DNA of 24,988 bases from Agmasoma carcini (nom. nud.) (lineage: Eukaryota; Microsporidia; Thelohaniidae). Positions within the stretch are counted from its first letter, which is position 1. Each line of letters starts with the position of its first letter. The notes under the pieces were generated by a model. That model was not told the origin of the DNA. It made no database searches and saw only the letters and a program-made list of their open reading frames with translations. The stretch lies in assembly GCA_029232285.1 (NCBI GenBank), contig JAOXFI010000043.1, positions 1-24,988 of the forward strand, in the 5' to 3' direction. The position numbers and the translations under genes were made by a program. Shown here in pieces: positions 7,115 to 16,535 of this stretch.

Positions 7115-10081
7115 TTAATTCTCTTCTGAATATCTCAAACCACATAATTCAACTGAATTATCTAATTCTTTCTTATAAGTAATATTCGAACTATTCTTGG
7201 TGAGGGTCCTTATGTACCTATCCTTACACTCGTCTACACACACTTTCTTACCAGCTCTTATATCTTTAGCCAATTCAAGAATTTTATCAAATTCATTAGC
7301 AAAGTCACCTTCAATAATTTCAGGATAATCTTTTATCATATACTTCTTCATCAATTCAATATCTTTAGTTTCATTAATATTTTCACATCTTAATAAATAA
7401 TTCAATTCTTCAGTTATAAATGGCATCATTGGACTGAATATCTTCAATATATCTTCAAATACTGACCTTAACAAACTTAAATCATTCTCTTCAGGCTGCT
7501 TACATAATTCTAGGAATACATCACAAAAATCATACAAGAAGAACTGATGAATGTTTTGGGTCATAGACATAAAGTTATAGACGTTAAGATACTTATTTTG
7601 ATCTCTTATCACTTCATTTCTCTTTTGAATTAACCACTTTTGGTGAGGTGCCAAGGAATCAAATTGTGTGGTCTCTTCTAGCTTTGTAGTTTTAAGGAGT
7701 ACAAATTTCAAAGAATTATAAAGCTTGTTACAAAGCCTAGAATAACCTCCTACCCTATTAATATCTAAATTAATATCTTTTAGCCCATTAGTATAGCTCA
7801 ATAATGTAAACCTCAAAGCATCAGATCCTGATTTAGGAATTCCATATGGATAGTCTTTCTTAAGTGCTTGAGTAGCTCTCACTAGCTCCCTTTTATCAAG
7901 ATTACCCATACCAAGATTTTCAATCATTTTTTCTAATGAAACACCTTCAATTATGTACAAAGGATCAATAACGTTACCTAAACTCTTACTCATCTTCTGT
8001 CCATGAGCATCCCTAACAATACCATGCAACAACACTTCCTTGAATGGTGGCATATCAAGCAATTCATAACTTAGCATCATCATTCTTGCTACCCAAAAGA
8101 ATAAAATATCAAGACCCGTTTCTAAAAGAGAATTTGGGAATAATGATTTTTCCATTGAATCTGGCCATCCAATAGTTGCAAACGGCCATAATGCAGAAGA
8201 AAACCAAGTATCAAGCACATCAGTGTCTTGCTTAATTTTGGTATAACCTTTTTCACGCATAAGTCTAACTGCTTCTTCCTTAGTCTCTGATACAATCCAT
8301 TCTCCCGTTTTATCATTAGAACAATAATATGCAGGGATGGAATGTCCCCACCATAGCTGTCTAGAAAGACACCAGTTTCTTATACCATCCAACCAGCCAA
8401 ACAATAATTTTTCTGATCCAAGAGGATACATCTTGATTTCGCCCTTTTCTATGCCAGATTTGGTCTTTTTAGCCATTCCATCACAATCACACCACCACTG
8501 ATCTTTAAGTAATGGTTCAACTATGTCTCCTGATCTTGAACATATTGGTAGTATCTGATCATAAGCTTGGATGTCTACCAAATCTTCCCCAAGTATTTCA
8601 ATTGTAGTTTTACGAGCCTCAAATCTCTTAAGACCTAATAATTTTGACTTTAGAGTGTTGATTGATAAATTAGTGATACAATCATTTTTATGTTTAATTG
8701 AAACGTTAGCATTACACTCACACATACAAAGACTTTCAAGTGAACATGTCAAACTTTGGCTTTGAAGATTTTCTGAAGCATTACAAGACATACTGTTATT
8801 GATTGAAGATTCAAATTCCTTATTATTTGATGTTTTAGAATCTTCACTTAATTCTAAATTATCAAAAATAATATTATTATCTTCATCCATAATTTCTACG
8901 ATAGGAAGGTTGTGCTTCTTACCAATGCTAAAATCATTAGGATCATGGGCTGGTGTAATTTTAACAATACCAGTTCCAAAATTAAGATCAGCAAGCTCAT
9001 CAAAGACAACAGGTATGAGCCTCTTAGTTAAAGGATTAATGGCATAAATACCTCTCCTCTCATGTACAACACCACTACTTTCCTTGTTATTCTTATATTT
9101 GTTTTTACGTTCTCGCTTGATTTCTTCCAACACGTCTACATCATCTTCGATCTGCTTTGAATCAGTATTAGATAAATTCTGAGCTCTAATAGCAGCCATA
9201 TCACATAGAGTGTCAATATTGTCATTGTCAATTGCAAACATAGCATCAATATCCTTAAATCTTGGGTCATTTGGGTTTACACAAATTGCAGTATCACCTA
9301 AAATAGTCTCAGGTCTGGTCGTAGCTATAATACAATAGGGCATGTTCTTAGATTTTAAATTAGTTAGTCTGTATTTTACATAATACAAGTTACCAAATTT
9401 ATATTTTCCACCATCGGCCTCCATGTAACTATTTCCTTCAATATTTTTATAATTTACTTCTAAATCAGAAATAGTTGTTTTAAGCTTTGCACACCAATTG
9501 ACTATTCTTGCTTCTCTGTAGATCAAACCCTTTTCATAAAGAGTTACAAAAGCTTTATGTACTGCTTTGATAATGCTTGGATCAAGAGTAAAGCGTAAAT
9601 AATCATAGTTAAGTGAAGTGCCCATCCTGTCAAATTGATTTAGAATGTTTGATTTTTTATCATCTGCCCATTTATTGGCAAGTTCCATAAATGTTTCGTA
9701 GTTATCTGGTTTATAACGCTTCATAATCAGAGATTGTGTAGCAATACCTGCATGGTCAGTTCCTGGTAAAAACAAGGTATTATGGCCATTAAGTCTTTTG
9801 AATCTAGAAATAGCATCCTGTATTGATATCATCATAGCGTGACCAATATGGAGTGATCCTGTGATGTTAGGTGGAGGGATGCACATCATAAATGTTTTTT
9901 TTTCATCAGAAGGTACAAAGTTAGAGAACTCGCCTTTCCAAACATCTATCCAATCCTGCTCTATGATAGAGTCATAACCACCCTTCTTAGGGGTGTCAAC
10001 CTTACGTTTAGGCTGCTGAACAGCAGTAGATTGTTTCTTTAAAAACTTTTGTGCTTTCTCTTCTTTTGTTAACTTAGGCAT
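7115..10081 (-). CDS. VARS: Valyl-tRNA synthetase, cytosolic type, 988 aa
   Basis: Class Ia synthetase that charges tRNA-Val with valine using ATP in the cytosol. PPNITGSLHIGHA (69-82) carries the HIGH signature; the KMSKS loop is QKMSKSLGNVIDP (695-707). The CP1 editing domain, which removes mischarged Thr, is marked by ATTRPETILGDTA (253-265) and GTGIVKITPAHDPND (369-383). Other family blocks are LPGTDHAGIATQ (105-116), RNWCLSRQLWWGHSIPAY (568-585) and DVLDTWFSSALWPF (621-634). The anticodon-binding helices follow from about 810. The N-terminal extension is short and Lys-rich, without the GST-like domain of the human enzyme, and at 988 residues the protein is shorter than the yeast (about 1,100) and human (about 1,260) enzymes. 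Odd: a low-complexity Ser/Asn/Cys-rich insert at about 403-475 within the editing region, and a Lys/Asn/Glu-rich loop at 310-335. No intron is needed. One motif (TGTAAAATTTTTCAC on the plus strand) sits directly upstream of the ATG. Confidence 0.97.
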   Translation of the reverse strand: MPKLTKEEKAQKFLKKQSTAVQQPKRKVDTPKKGGYDSIIEQDWIDVWKGEFSNFVPSDEKKTFMMCIPPPNITGSLHIGHAMMISIQDAISRFKRLNGHNTLFLPGTDHAGIATQSLIMKRYKPDNYETFMELANKWADDKKSNILNQFDRMGTSLNYDYLRFTLDPSIIKAVHKAFVTLYEKGLIYREARIVNWCAKLKTTISDLEVNYKNIEGNSYMEADGGKYKFGNLYYVKYRLTNLKSKNMPYCIIATTRPETILGDTAICVNPNDPRFKDIDAMFAIDNDNIDTLCDMAAIRAQNLSNTDSKQIEDDVDVLEEIKRERKNKYKNNKESSGVVHERRGIYAINPLTKRLIPVVFDELADLNFGTGIVKITPAHDPNDFSIGKKHNLPIVEIMDEDNNIIFDNLELSEDSKTSNNKEFESSINNSMSCNASENLQSQSLTCSLESLCMCECNANVSIKHKNDCITNLSINTLKSKLLGLKRFEARKTTIEILGEDLVDIQAYDQILPICSRSGDIVEPLLKDQWWCDCDGMAKKTKSGIEKGEIKMYPLGSEKLLFGWLDGIRNWCLSRQLWWGHSIPAYYCSNDKTGEWIVSETKEEAVRLMREKGYTKIKQDTDVLDTWFSSALWPFATIGWPDSMEKSLFPNSLLETGLDILFFWVARMMMLSYELLDMPPFKEVLLHGIVRDAHGQKMSKSLGNVIDPLYIIEGVSLEKMIENLGMGNLDKRELVRATQALKKDYPYGIPKSGSDALRFTLLSYTNGLKDINLDINRVGGYSRLCNKLYNSLKFVLLKTTKLEETTQFDSLAPHQKWLIQKRNEVIRDQNKYLNVYNFMSMTQNIHQFFLYDFCDVFLELCKQPEENDLSLLRSVFEDILKIFSPMMPFITEELNYLLRCENINETKDIELMKKYMIKDYPEIIEGDFANEFDKILELAKDIRAGKKVCVDECKDRYIRTLTKNSSNITYKKELDNSVELCGLRYSEEN

Positions 10082-10490
10082 ATGTAAAATTTTTCACAAA
10101 TATTTATATATGTAGAATTTAATAGATTAACAAATTAAATCTGATATTTTCCTTAAAGTTATATTAAAGGGATTCTAACAAATGATTATAGAAAAAAATA
10201 ATAATATTAAATTTAATATTGATATTATTTTCATGATTGGAATGATTCATAAACTAATATTATTGGTCAGTTATATGAAATATATTATTCTTATCAATAT
10301 ATTTAATAATAAAAGTGATTTAATTAATTATTTATATATTATTAATAAAAAGAAATATAAATTAATTAAAATGTAGAATAATTGTTTTATTATCTATAAT
10401 AACACCAATTATTTAACATATTATCTAATAATTAAGTTTTATTGTTATAACACATCATTTCATAAAAATATATTAAAAATTTCTAAAAAA
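10082..10490. other. AT-rich spacer between ValRS and the AAA ATPase gene
   Basis: A 64-residue open frame on the plus strand here is made of Ile, Asn and Lys only, as expected from chance in such AT-rich DNA. No repeat or RNA gene recognised. Confidence 0.55.
10083..10097 (-). promoter_or_regulatory. Shared AT-rich motif upstream of ValRS start
   Basis: On the coding strand GTGAAAAATTTTACA ends one base before the ATG. Nearly the same 15-mer, GTTAAAAATTTTACA, is upstream of the AAA ATPase gene, and GTTAAAATTTCAAA is upstream of the GT15 gene. It may be a promoter or initiator element, or chance in AT-rich DNA. Confidence 0.3.
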
Positions 10491-12002
10491 TTATTTATTT
10501 TTTATTTTCTTCATATTTCTAAAATCTTCTATTGCTTTAACAAAGTATTGCTGATGTATAACAAAGTCATCATTTTCAAAATTATCTTTCAAACATGAAA
10601 GTGTAGCCTCTTTAACTATACCTGATATATCAGCACCCGAGAAACCTTCAAGATCTAAAGAAAACAAGTCAAAACTATCTATAGGCACATTTCTAACACA
10701 TTTTTTAAATATTTCAACGGCCTCGTCCTTCTGTGGTAAAGTTACTTTAAGTATCTTATCAAACCTTCCTGGTCTTAAAAATGCTTCATCAATATGTTTA
10801 ATCCTGTTTGTAGCACCTATCAAGTAAACTTCACCCCTATCATCCATTCCATCCAATAAAGTAAGCATTTGATTTACAATTCTATTCCCAAACTCATTTT
10901 TACCTCTTTTTGAACAAATAGAATCCATTTCATCAAAAAATAGCACACAAGGGCTCAGATTTTTTGCCTTTTGAAATAATTTTCTAAGCTCCTTCTCTGA
11001 ATCTCCTACATATTTTGTAATAAGTTCAGGTCCTTTAATACAATGAAAATTACAGTGTGACATATTTGATATGGCCTTGGCTATAAGAGTTTTACCACAT
11101 CCAGGAGGCCCATATAAGAGAATACCACTTGGTTTGATACCATATTTTTGGAATTTATCTGGATATTTTGATGGTAAGAGAATATTTAACTTAAGTTCTT
11201 CTTTAACACTCTCCATAGCACCAATATCATCAAATGTAATCATATGTTCTATATTCTTCCATTCTGACAAAGATTCAAGGAAATCAACTGTCGTTAATGT
11301 TGCAAGATCAGAATATTCTAAGTTTTGTTCATTTTCAAGTCTTATAACTCTATCAATTGCTTTGGTCATGGCAACTTGTACCAATTTTTGTAGTTTTGAT
11401 GGAACAAACCCTGGTGTGTTCACTGCTACTTCTAATGTATCTATATTAAAACCATTGATATAATAGTTTAATATTTCAGCCCTTTGTTTCAGTGATGGTA
11501 TTTTTATAAATAATTCGTTATCATATTTAATTCCCTCTGGTATGGTATTGTGAATAAAAACAACCATTCCTTTTTCAAATGAGGATGTGTATCTATTCAA
11601 TTCAGAGATGTATAGACTTTCTGTTAGTAAATGCTCCAAGTTATCCACCAGTACTATACATTTATCAAAGTTATCAGTTTTTCTAAATAAATTTTGTATG
11701 TCTTTTTCATTATGTAGTCTTCCATCGACTAATGGGATGCTATATTCAGCACAAAAACTTTTTAAGACAAATTTCTTACCAACACCATCAATGCCATATA
11801 TCAAGAGACTCTTAGGACGTATAAATTTAAGTTTGTTGTATTTTTCAATGTACATTATTGGATTGTATAGTTTCTTTCTAATATCATCAATTAAGTAGTC
11901 TATTCCTTTGATATCACTAATCTTTGAATGTACAAATTCCTCCTTAACTTTAGAGAGTGCTAACTTAGTTCTAAGTATATCAGCCGCTGACTTTTTATTC
12001 AT
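10491..12002 (-). CDS. Two-domain AAA ATPase, Rix7/NVL-like, 503 aa
   Basis: Rix7/NVL is a type II AAA ATPase that remodels pre-60S ribosomes in the nucleolus. The second AAA domain (about 255-490) is complete: Walker A GPPGCGKT (298-305), pore-loop region KYVGDSEKELR (330-340), Walker B VLFFDEMDSI (353-362), sensor 1 GATNR (396-400), and arginine fingers in FLRPGRFDK (408-416), followed by the GFSGADI helix of the lid. The first AAA domain (about 30-235) keeps a modified Walker A (GIDGVGKK, 70-77) but has DN instead of DE in Walker B (IVLVDNLEHL, 116-125) and no RPGRFD-type arginine fingers; it probably cannot hydrolyse ATP by itself. Yeast Rix7 is about 840 residues, so this is much reduced, with the N-terminal domain gone. 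Assignment within the Cdc48/Rix7/Afg2 group rests on the second domain (FDDIGA, LLPSKYPDKF, RIVNQMLTLLDG); Afg2/Drg1 is the main alternative. Confidence 0.85.
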   Translation of the reverse strand: MNKKSAADILRTKLALSKVKEEFVHSKISDIKGIDYLIDDIRKKLYNPIMYIEKYNKLKFIRPKSLLIYGIDGVGKKFVLKSFCAEYSIPLVDGRLHNEKDIQNLFRKTDNFDKCIVLVDNLEHLLTESLYISELNRYTSSFEKGMVVFIHNTIPEGIKYDNELFIKIPSLKQRAEILNYYINGFNIDTLEVAVNTPGFVPSKLQKLVQVAMTKAIDRVIRLENEQNLEYSDLATLTTVDFLESLSEWKNIEHMITFDDIGAMESVKEELKLNILLPSKYPDKFQKYGIKPSGILLYGPPGCGKTLIAKAISNMSHCNFHCIKGPELITKYVGDSEKELRKLFQKAKNLSPCVLFFDEMDSICSKRGKNEFGNRIVNQMLTLLDGMDDRGEVYLIGATNRIKHIDEAFLRPGRFDKILKVTLPQKDEAVEIFKKCVRNVPIDSFDLFSLDLEGFSGADISGIVKEATLSCLKDNFENDDFVIHQQYFVKAIEDFRNMKKIKNK

Positions 12003-12034
12003 AGAATTTTTTTTATATTTTTTTATAAAGAAAT

Positions 12035-12049
12035 TGTAAAATTTTTAAC
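12035..12049 (-). promoter_or_regulatory. Shared AT-rich motif upstream of the AAA ATPase start
   Basis: Coding strand GTTAAAAATTTTACA, about 33 bases before the ATG. It differs from the ValRS copy at one base. Confidence 0.3.
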
Positions 12050-12164
12050 ATTTAAAATTTATTTTTACAATACGGGCACATCTTTATTTTGATGTTAGTG
12101 GTAAGAAAATTCTATAAAACCAATTTTTATTACTTAACTTTACCCATATCAATAATTTTTAATT

Positions 12165-13121
12165 CTATAAGTCTTTGAAATATTGAGGTAGGCAAGAAAA
12201 TGGCTGTGAATCAAAATTGTTACTTTCATCACAAGTACAGCCATTTCCATTCTTTGGACAGTGCGTGAATGGCTCATGTGTGTATCCAATGTTCTCAAAG
12301 AAGTGTATTTCACTTTTATCTAGGAAAAGGGCTGCTGCTAATGAATGAACTGGTGCATCACCCCACCTCTCATAATAAAACCCCTTTTTCTTATCCAGAA
12401 AATCAAAATATTTTTGATAAACATCAGATCTAAAAAAATCAAAACTAGCAATTTCAAAGTTTGACCAAAAGTGACAACCGTTATATTGATCAGTTTCAAA
12501 CATAAATTTATGACTTTCCTTAGGTTCAATAATATTTCTGTTTAATTTTATAAATTCTTTTACCCCATCAAATAATGTTTTAATAGATGACATGAATTCA
12601 TGTAAAGCAATGACGAAACTATATTTTTTGTTATTATTCTTCATGTAATCAAATGGATCTTCTTTTATTTCGCATCTAAACTTTACACCTGGTTCGATTC
12701 TCCAATAATATTCATATTTTTGTACTAATTCATGTTTATAAAAGAAACCTGAAAAAAATCTACACATATTGTGATATGATTCTTTTTCAGCGTAGGGAAC
12801 ACCTTCATTGGCCATTTCCTTCCATTTCTGCTTTGCTGTGTCTTTATCTATGTCAGATGGCATTTCCCAGTGTTCCTTTGGGACTTTGCCGTATGTAGAA
12901 TTATTTTTAGTGATTTTGTTTAGTTGATTCTTAAAATCGTCATCAAAATCATCGTCATTTAAGAAGACGTATGGATAGTTGAAGTTCTTGTTAAAAACAT
13001 CTTCAAAATTTGTTAAAGTTTCTGAAATGTCGTTTTTATCTGAATTTCTACAAAGAATCATTATCACAGCATTCTGTTTTGATTGAATAGATGTCATCAA
13101 GGAAGTCCAAAGCCAAATCAT
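12165..13121 (-). CDS. Alpha-1,2-mannosyltransferase, KRE2/KTR (GT15) family, 318 aa
   Basis: GT15 enzymes are fungal Golgi type II membrane proteins that add alpha-1,2-mannose from GDP-mannose to O-linked (and N-linked) glycans. Family blocks seen: YPYVFLNDDDF (49-59), YGKVPKEHWEMP (77-88), SYHNMCRFFSGFFYKH (115-130), YYWRIEPGVKFRCEI (138-152) with the acidic metal-site region, YSFVIALHE (167-175), YNGCHFWSNFEIA (213-225) where the Glu at 223 corresponds to the proposed nucleophile or catalytic Glu of yeast Kre2, YYERWGDAPVHSLAAALF (249-266) and IGYTHEPFTHCP (278-289). Only a short hydrophobic N-terminus (MIWLWTSLM) precedes the catalytic domain, so the stem and membrane anchor are minimal or missing compared with yeast members (about 400-440 residues). 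Upstream is a coding-strand GTTAAAATTTCAAA motif. It is the first of the minus-strand gene run; the AAA ATPase starts 162 bp downstream of its stop. Confidence 0.95.
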   Translation of the reverse strand: MIWLWTSLMTSIQSKQNAVIMILCRNSDKNDISETLTNFEDVFNKNFNYPYVFLNDDDFDDDFKNQLNKITKNNSTYGKVPKEHWEMPSDIDKDTAKQKWKEMANEGVPYAEKESYHNMCRFFSGFFYKHELVQKYEYYWRIEPGVKFRCEIKEDPFDYMKNNNKKYSFVIALHEFMSSIKTLFDGVKEFIKLNRNIIEPKESHKFMFETDQYNGCHFWSNFEIASFDFFRSDVYQKYFDFLDKKKGFYYERWGDAPVHSLAAALFLDKSEIHFFENIGYTHEPFTHCPKNGNGCTCDESNNFDSQPFSCLPQYFKDL

Positions 13122-13134
13122 GTTTATTTTCTTG

Positions 13135-13148
13135 TTTGAAATTTTAAC
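13135..13148 (-). promoter_or_regulatory. AT-rich motif upstream of the GT15 gene, similar to those of ValRS and the AAA ATPase
   Basis: Coding strand GTTAAAATTTCAAA, about 13 bases before the ATG. It is a weaker match to the other two copies. Confidence 0.25.
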
Positions 13149-13644
13149 AATATTTGATGTTTTATTTATTTATTTGGCCAATGGAAATCACTAAAATATA
13201 AAAATTATAAAAATATAAGATTTATTGTTATTATATTGAAAGTATATACAGTTTTTTGTTTTTAAATTGTTACAGAGCTGAATTATTAAAATAATTTTTA
13301 GTTAGAATATTATTAAGTTAGATAAAAGGACTGAAAGGAATTGATACATAGCTACTAAATGAATAATAGGTTATAGTATTGGTTTATACGTTAATAATAC
13401 AGTCTAATTCATTGTTTATTGGTTAATTCTTATTGAATTTTTATAACTTTAATTTATCAGAAATAAAATATTATTTAAGTACCCAAATTATCTTACAAAT
13501 AATATTGTATGATATATAAATGTAAATATATTTTTAGAATTATAATTTTTATTTATTAATAAAATACCAGTGATGTAAATAGTTATTGTAACAGTCTGAT
13601 AAGATCTCAAATAAAAAAATTACAGGGGTTCTTCATCTAATTTC

Positions 13645-13805
13645 AAAGAATCATACTAATGAGCAATGTTTTCATACCACTTTACAATTTATTTTTGAAT
13701 AATTTCCTATCTATTTGAAAATTTTCATATCAATAAACAAATTAAAAAATTACTTGAGAAAAATCATTGGTTGATATTAAAACATTGCACGTTGTTTGAT
13801 TCTTT
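13645..13805. repeat. Foldback inverted repeat (MITE-like), arms of about 35 bp
   Basis: The left arm (13645-13679) starts AAAGAATCATAC and holds GCAATGTTTT; the right arm (13771-13805) read in reverse starts AAAGAATCAAAC and holds GCAATGTTTT, with a 1-base offset. Weaker matches go on both inward and outward. It lies just outside the retroelement debris and has no coding content. Confidence 0.6.
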
Positions 13806-13947
13806 ACAATTGAATAGATATTCACTAAAAAGTCATGAGAATAATAAAAACAAAAGATAAGGTTGATATAATTAGGAAAAGTACACGATCTGTAAATTTG
13901 ATAAAAATAAACGAAATAAGAACTTTTTTTAAGTTAAAGGTGTATTT

Positions 13948-14950
13948 ATGTATAAAATTAAAGAAGATACATGTAAAATAAACTTTGCGAATGATGAATA
14001 TAATTCTATGGTTGACTTACTAAGCTTGAGCATATTGAAAATGATTATTCTGGAAGGGATCGATTTTATTAAAAATAAAGTATATATTCTCTCAAAAAAC
14101 GATATTATGGTTGTTCTGAGAAATTGTGAAGCTTACCAAGTAAGAAACATAATGACAGCATCAAGTTGTTACACCTATAATCACTCTTAGCCTTAAAGAA
14201 TCATTTATTGTTGATTTTAATACCACAGCGCTTCAAATTATAACTATAAAATGATGCTTGTAATGATTGATTCATTTATCAAATTTGCGTGGATTCTATC
14301 ACCACCTTATACTAAAATAGGTGGTGCAATAACTTTAATAATTTATAAAATTAGACCCCTTATATTTTACATAACGATAACAGCAAAAAGTTTAATAATT
14401 CGAATATTATTAATATGTGCACTAAATATAATTTTAAGCATACCATAGAAAGACCTTTTTACCCTGGGAACAGGGAAGCAGATAACTTATATAAAACTTT
14501 AAAATAGATGCTAAACTATATACTAAAAACAATGGATATAAGTGGGTGGTTGTTTTGGAATCTATAACTTAAAGTTTAATAATTTGATTCATTGAACTAT
14601 TGGGGAAACCCCGTTTTATTTATTGTATAGTCTACCTGCAAAAGAATTGATGATGGATGAATATATAAGGATAATATCAGATTATATAAATAAATTAAAT
14701 AAAAAGGGTGAAAAGAAAAAACAAATATTGATGATGTTTATATAGTTGATCCTCTGATGCGACATATTCTTGATGGTGAAATAACTAAAGATTTATATAT
14801 AACGAATTTAAATTTTTTTTGAATGTTTAAAATCCTAATCCCGATATTTTAGTGAATTTAAAAAAAATAATGATTTTAAAAGAATCGAATCTGCAATGAG
14901 AAAAACCAAAAGATTGGCTGAAAGAATGATAGAAAGAAACTTATAGATGT
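13948..14950 (+). pseudogene. Retroviral-type integrase relic of an LTR retroelement
   Basis: Pieces in different frames follow the integrase order. 13948-14187 is an open N-terminal piece (FIKNKVYILSKNDIMVVLRN). 14251-14330 reads MLVMIDSFIKFAWILSPPYT, the VIDxFSKFAW strand with the first Asp of the DDE core. 14372-14507 reads DNSKKFNNSNIINMCTKYNF and RPFYPGNREADNLYKTLK, which match the TDNGKEF and RPYHPQSQGxVERxNxTLK blocks, though the Glu position is changed. 14580-14745 reads TIGETPFYLLYSLPAKELM, the GETPFxLLYG block that follows the core, then a Lys-rich stretch. Stops and frame changes throughout. Beyond 14750 there are only unassigned fragments. No gag or RT precedes it, so it is the 3' end of an element whose 5' part is lost or rearranged. 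Confidence 0.8.
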
Positions 14951-15084
14951 TTAAAATTTCTGGTTTTAAGAATCGGAATGAGTGATAAAGTTAGAAGTGA
15001 TATTGATAATTGTTGTGAATCAGAATGAGACATGTTGAATTATGGTCATTCATTCTTTAATTAATCATAATCTCTAAGACAGCG

Positions 15085-15115
15085 TGAAAACTATATAAGG
15101 GTGATACCCTTACAG
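15085..15115 (+). promoter_or_regulatory. Possible LTR promoter upstream of the gag relic
   Basis: TATATAAGG (15092-15100) is a good TATA-like box, followed by a small inverted repeat, AGGGTGATACCCT. It stands between the end of an integrase relic and the start of a gag-like relic, where an LTR would be expected. No second LTR copy was found in the window. Confidence 0.25.
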
Positions 15116-15323
15116 GAGAATGATGCATGACGACAGACCGCAAATGACAAACACCACTAGAACAAAAAAAATCTCTTTTGGCGCAACACTTCACAAATAC
15201 CTAGATATCTTGTGTCTCGACATTTTGAGCCCAAACGTGGAATTATCATCTTTCACAAAAATCACACCGAACGATTTTGTTTCAGAGTATGCTACGTTTT
15301 CGTACTAGGTAGAAGGTTCCACC

Positions 15324-16060
15324 ATGATTCTTAACGAAAAGATCGAACGACTTACAAACATTGAGACGAAAAAATCAAAGAATCAGATTTCAAACTTTCA
15401 GACTGCAGCTCAACTTTGTAAATGTTCTTCAAATTTTCGCTTCACTTTTCTCAAAGCCTTTTTATCACATTACACAAGAATACACAACGGAACAATCAGT
15501 GCAAACGGCATTATATAAGGCAAAATATCTTAAGGAAGAGAGTTATAAATACTATGAAAGAGCAAATAATCTTAAGCAAGCAGACTTTTTTTATTGATAA
15601 GAGAATATTATGAAGAGATTACAAGACTTGTCTAAAACCTTGTAAGATGACGAAGATGGAGACTCGAATGATATAATGTTAAATTACTGAATCATTTTCA
15701 GAAATTTGAATGATAGTGTGAAGATAGAAATTCTGAGGCAACGACTATCATCCCCTCTCATTAAAGTAAAGACTCTTTCAACAATTGGGAATATTCTGCT
15801 CGAGCAAATTCATTCTCAACTACAAAAATCACCCCAAGCCAATCAAACAAACACATATTAAAAAACCAGAAAATACCACACTTATCACAAATCAAATACT
15901 CATAACATTAGTGAATTCTGTGCAAAACAAAAACAAAATTATTTTATTTAATCAAAATCAATACTATCAAAAATGTATACTTCTAAGGATTTTAACAACA
16001 ACAAGCCATATAATACAATCATTAACAAAATATCATCTAACAGCGTGGCATTAAGCAATC
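15324..16060 (+). pseudogene. Gag-like relic of a Ty3-type LTR retroelement
   Basis: Overlapping open frames from the ATG at 15324 carry one protein across frameshifts: ITQEYTTEQSVQTALYKAKY and YYERANNLKQADFFY (frame at 15361-15597), then, in another frame from about 15700, LNDSVKIEILRQRLSSPLIK, a helical stretch like the end of a gag capsid domain, then a Gln/Asn/Lys-rich tail to 16054. No CCHC zinc knuckle is visible. The stretch from about 15040 to 15560 is less AT-rich and richer in A/C than the surrounding DNA. The gag call leans on position, directly upstream of a protease piece, more than on sequence. Confidence 0.45.
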
Positions 16061-16079
16061 AAATTTAAATATTTATTCA

Positions 16080-16480
16080 ATAATATCTAAAATAATGATG
16101 GCAAAGAACTTACCCTTCAATAACATTACTTTTAGATAAAATCTATATATTTGAAGATATTGTTGTAAGACAACTTCAACATAAAACTCTTATATACTTA
16201 GTGGATTTTTATAAGCTTTTCTTGACGCTATTAAAACTGGTTCTCTCATTCTCAAAGAAAATATAAATTTATTCATCGCTTACCATGCGGAGAAATTAAT
16301 CAAAGACAGAACTCTATAAGCAACAACAAGAGAATAAACAATATTTTATTTAATTATCTATTACGCCACATTGGCACTCCGCTACCCCACATGCACTACA
16401 ATATTATTATTGGACATGATTTCTTAAGGTGTAACAAATGTAAAATTGATTTAGAGAAAATCTAAATTTTCTTAAAATAT
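16080..16480 (+). pseudogene. Retroelement protease relic, copy 1
   Basis: At about 16396-16455 the plus strand reads IIIGHDFLRCNKCKIDLEK, the C-terminal end of a Ty3-type aspartic protease (usual form IILGMDFLxKxxCxID). The active-site DSG/DTG was not found; the region before it is broken by stops. The sequence after the motif ends in a stop and then changes to MULE sequence. Confidence 0.6.
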
Positions 16481-16535
16481 TTCATCAGATCGCCGAATTG
16501 AGTCAGTTTTTAATCCTTTATGTCAAAAGATTTCT

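Larger units (their letters stand above)
13122..13947. other. AT-rich region without a gene; contains a foldback repeat
   Basis: No protein-like frame on either strand. The only structure seen is the inverted repeat at 13645-13805. Confidence 0.5.

Noticed and set aside
10182..10376. 64-residue plus-strand frame between ValRS and the AAA ATPase
   Set aside because: Consists almost only of Ile, Asn, Lys and Tyr, as AT-rich spacer translates by chance.
11071..11463. 130-residue plus-strand frame
   Set aside because: Antisense shadow of the conserved AAA domain.
12680..12705. GGTTCGATTC-like tRNA T-loop motif
   Set aside because: It is inside the GT15 coding sequence and has no acceptor or D-arm partners.
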